A stretch of DNA of 34,062 bases from Emmonsiellopsis sp. PD_33 (Eukaryota > Ascomycota > Eurotiomycetes > Onygenales > Ajellomycetaceae): the NCBI GenBank assembly GCA_032988165.1, contig JANTQF010000370.1:1-34062 (forward strand). The letters are read 5' to 3'. The notes under the pieces are model-generated. The model was not told where the DNA came from. It saw nothing but the letters and a program-made list of their open reading frames with translations, and searched no databases. This document shows, piece by piece, positions 33,241 to 34,062 of this stretch. The position numbers and the translations under genes are program-made. Every line of letters starts with the position of its first letter. Position 1 is the stretch's first letter.

Positions 33241-33648
33241 ATGGCTGCTATGATGATGACTCCGAGTCTCTCATTCTTCCTACAATCACAACCCAGCAAT
33301 TACCAATCCGCATCGATAGCCGTGATATCACTCGCATCCCGACTCCGTACTATCAACACCTATCTGCCCACTCCCGCCGCTATTCCGACGCTTCTCGCTG
33401 GAATAAAGACAATGTACAACACGCTCTTCTACTTCATGTACCGCTCTGAGACCGTCAAAAGAATCACAGAAGCGGTCTCAGCTCTCATCCTATCCGCTCT
33501 CGTCCGCCTCACCATCGTCGCCTTCGACTTGTGGGATGTCTATCTGACTGCCCAGAGAGCAGCGCTACCCCGAGTCCAGGCCGCCATCACCACCACGAAG
33601 AGACCATCGGCTCGATCGCAATGGGGAGCAGGGGAGATACAACCATAA
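33241..33648 (+). CDS. Small hypothetical, possible membrane protein
   Basis: A single-exon frame of 135 codons starts MAAMMMTPSL. The ATG has G at -3 and G at +4, a good context. Two hydrophobic stretches can be seen: TLLAGIKTMYNTLFYFMY near the middle and ITEAVSALILSALVRLTIVA after it. Synonymous positions favour C, as in the confirmed genes of this window, which argues for real coding. No family is recognised. It could be a lineage-specific small membrane or organelle protein, or a chance frame. Confidence 0.45.
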   Translation: MAAMMMTPSLSFFLQSQPSNYQSASIAVISLASRLRTINTYLPTPAAIPTLLAGIKTMYNTLFYFMYRSETVKRITEAVSALILSALVRLTIVAFDLWDVYLTAQRAALPRVQAAITTTKRPSARSQWGAGEIQP

Positions 33649-34062
33649 AAACGCCCATTTTGCCCCTGTCTCCCTTGTAGAAATGGGGCTTTAAAATCGT
33701 GGAGTTCGGCGGGAATAATCGAGACGATGATCGTTGATTGATAAACGTGTTGGCCTCTCAATCCAATCCCAAGTTGAGGGAGGATTTTGGAAATGTTTTA
33801 ACCTATATTGTGGCCACTCCGAGATCAGATCTGGTCCATGCCACTTTGGCGTTTTGCGACTGAGGATTGTCGGGGATCTGGGGTATTTGGATCGATATGA
33901 TGTCCGTAGATAAGGGGGGGGGGGGGGGGGGATGGGCTTTGCGGCTCGGCGCCGCCTCCCCCAGTGCCTCACGTCTCCTTGCCCGGAGGGGGCGGGCGTC
34001 CGCATAGGCAAGCGGGCGCAGCACCCAGCGCTGCTCGGCGATTTGAGCGCGGGCTGCTAATG
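33649..34062. other. GC-rich right end with G18 homopolymer
   Basis: No gene is supported. A run of 18 G lies at 33914-33931. From about 33940 on the sequence is markedly GC-rich, unlike the rest of the window. Minus-strand open frames here are Pro/Arg-rich products of base composition. The window ends without a recognisable telomere repeat. Confidence 0.5.

Noticed and set aside
1..34062. tRNA, rRNA, CRISPR array or transposon
   Set aside because: I looked for tRNA T-loop signatures, regular spaced repeats, terminal inverted repeats and transposase or reverse-transcriptase motifs and saw none that held up; a tRNA or repeat search program could still find something.

Overview
This window looks like nuclear DNA from a filamentous ascomycete, most likely a eurotiomycete (Eurotiales or Onygenales). 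Genes are mostly one to four exons. Introns are short (about 47-110 nt) with GT...AG ends and CTAAC or CTRAY branch points. Gene content is typical of Pezizomycotina: a secreted GH25 muramidase, F-box proteins, a peroxisomal crotonase ending in SKL, pyruvate kinase, a ~2,500-residue Fab1 with FYVE finger, and a fungal shelterin TPP1. The exact species cannot be read from the sequence.

Layout. 1-2638: a very G-rich tract (about 72-163), then sequence with no gene I can support. 2639-3384 (-): two-exon secreted GH25 lysozyme with its own TATA box. 5179-7521 (-): large coiled-coil protein with an N-terminal PP1-docking-like RVRF and a probable upstream intron. 8733-9665 (-): 2EXR/F-box-like protein. 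10403-11302 (+): two-exon peroxisomal enoyl-CoA isomerase/hydratase-family enzyme. 11725-13275 (+): two-exon F-box protein with an FBXO31-like C-terminal substrate domain. 13276-15532: long gene-free stretch with polypurine and microsatellite tracts. 15533-16230 (-): four-exon, 76-residue DUF1748 protein, i.e. mitofissin Atg44, whose first coding exon is only 6 nt. 17515-19615 (+): eight-exon pyruvate kinase. 20461-28137 (-): Fab1 PI3P 5-kinase with a previously hidden last exon. 28714-32522 (+): two-exon TPP1/Tpz1-like shelterin protein, head to head with fab1. 33241-33648 (+): small possible membrane protein. The right end is GC-rich with a run of 18 G.

The genes are not one pathway. They sit as divergent pairs sharing promoters (8733/10403, atg44/pyruvate kinase, fab1/TPP1) and convergent or tandem neighbours. 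Two pairs have loosely related biology: atg44 (mitophagy) beside pyruvate kinase (central carbon), and fab1 (vacuole lipid) beside a telomere protein, but nothing in the sequence shows a functional link.

The most noteworthy results come from splicing by eye. They are the atg44 gene with a 6-nt start exon, the terminal fab1 exon that restores the W-containing tail of the kinase, the TPP1 OB-fold rebuilt across a 65-nt intron, and the FBXO31-like C-terminal exon. All intron calls are from splice signals and protein continuity, without transcript data.
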